A DNA stretch of 64,000 bases from Udeniomyces pyricola (lineage: Eukaryota; Basidiomycota; Tremellomycetes; Cystofilobasidiales; Mrakiaceae), in the NCBI GenBank assembly GCA_039545295.1, contig BCIK01000034.1, forward strand, positions 62,001 through 126,000. The letters are read 5' to 3'. Positions 63,638 to 64,000 of the stretch are shown piece after piece; position 1 is the stretch's first letter, and every line of letters begins with the position of its first letter. Made by a program: the position numbers and the translations under genes. The notes under the pieces were generated by a model. That model saw only the letters and a program-made list of their open reading frames with translations, was not told the origin of the DNA and did no database searches.

Positions 63638-64000
63638 TGCTCTCGTCCACCCTCGCTTCCTTGCTGCCCCTAGCGGCTTCCCTCCTCGTCCCGTCGTCAT
63701 CCTTCCTCACTACGACAGGGTCTCGCTCCTTCAATTTGGCCAGGGCTCAGGATGGCACAGCCACTGCTGGATCGACCCCGGCAGATGCCATCTCGAGCTA
63801 CAAGTGTGATCCTAATTCATGCAAGCTGCCAAACTGTCGTTGTGTACGTCCCACCTTGGCTGCCTTCACCCTTAACAATCCACTCATCGCCACTCCCGCC
63901 ACGCTCGACGGCCCCCCTTACCGCTCGACGTCGCCTGATGCCCTTTTCAATTTAGATCATCCGCTGATATCTATGGTGACTTTGTCATATACATATATAT
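63638..64000 (+). CDS. Secreted chitin/polysaccharide deacetylase-like protein, N-terminal part (runs off the window)
   Basis: The ATG at 63638 gives a signal peptide (MLSSTLASLLPLAASLLVPS) with a hydrophobic core. A Ser/Thr/Ala-rich linker follows, then the Cys-rich element YKCDPNSCKLPNCRC. This spacing of cysteines (CDPxxCKLPxCxC) is found just before the catalytic domain in chitin-deacetylase-like CE4 proteins, which remodel chitin to chitosan at the cell surface. After CRC the sequence has a GTACGT donor at 63853, but no satisfactory acceptor lies within the window. The frame also stays open to the end, containing an STSPDAL stretch that loosely recalls the STSPPGG following the Cys element in the family. 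The catalytic domain is not in the window, so the identity is provisional. Confidence 0.5.

Overview
The window looks like a nuclear contig from a basidiomycete yeast, most likely a Tremellomycete (Cryptococcus/Kwoniella/Phaffia-like). Almost every gene is broken by many short GT-AG introns. The gene set is eukaryotic and fungal: cytosolic ribosomal proteins eL32 and eL28 (eL28 is absent from Saccharomyces), mitochondrial bL17m, Nem1, Tvp23 and alpha-aminoadipate lysine synthesis. Genes sit on both strands without operons. I recognise 22 protein-coding genes and no convincing tRNA, rRNA, CRISPR or transposon. One base is ambiguous (8383). Exon joins were worked out by hand from splice motifs, reading frame and family conservation, so gene spans are firmer than individual exon borders.

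Layout. 1-11.5 kb: an OPT oligopeptide transporter (+) and a FucP-type MFS sugar permease (-), then a 2.1-kb gene-poor stretch. 11.5-17.6 kb: PI31-like proteasome regulator, a GW/WG-rich protein and Golgi TVP23 (all +). 18.8-23.8 kb (-): a histidine-phosphatase protein (TFC7-like) and a basic low-complexity protein. 24-31.8 kb (+): a one-TM coiled-coil-like protein, an acidic hypothetical protein and the lipin phosphatase NEM1. 33.4-39.4 kb (-): eL32, an SHB17-like bisphosphatase and a multi-pass membrane protein. 39.9-49.6 kb: Gfo/Idh oxidoreductase (+), bL17m (-), DUF1772-like protein (-) and SurE nucleotidase (+). 50.6-58.7 kb (-): homocitrate synthase, an Aro8/aminoadipate-type aminotransferase and eL28. 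59.6 kb to the end (+): phosphoglucomutase/phosphoribomutase and the start of a secreted chitin-deacetylase-like protein.

The genes mostly serve separate housekeeping roles. Two functional links stand out. Homocitrate synthase lies next to an aminotransferase of the class that makes alpha-aminoadipate, so two lysine-pathway steps are adjacent. SHB17 and the Prm15-type mutase both feed ribose phosphate metabolism, although they lie far apart.

The most striking signal is exon structure. Several genes need micro-exons to keep frame, often exactly at catalytic motifs: 6 nt and 8 nt in SHB17 (the 6-nt exon carries the RHG histidine), 11 and 17 nt in homocitrate synthase (LREGEQ motif), 11 nt in the OPT gene and, most extreme, an apparent one-nucleotide exon at 56293 that completes a conserved Tyr codon in the aminotransferase. 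The GW/WG-rich protein, a possible Argonaute-hook protein, is the other candidate worth following.
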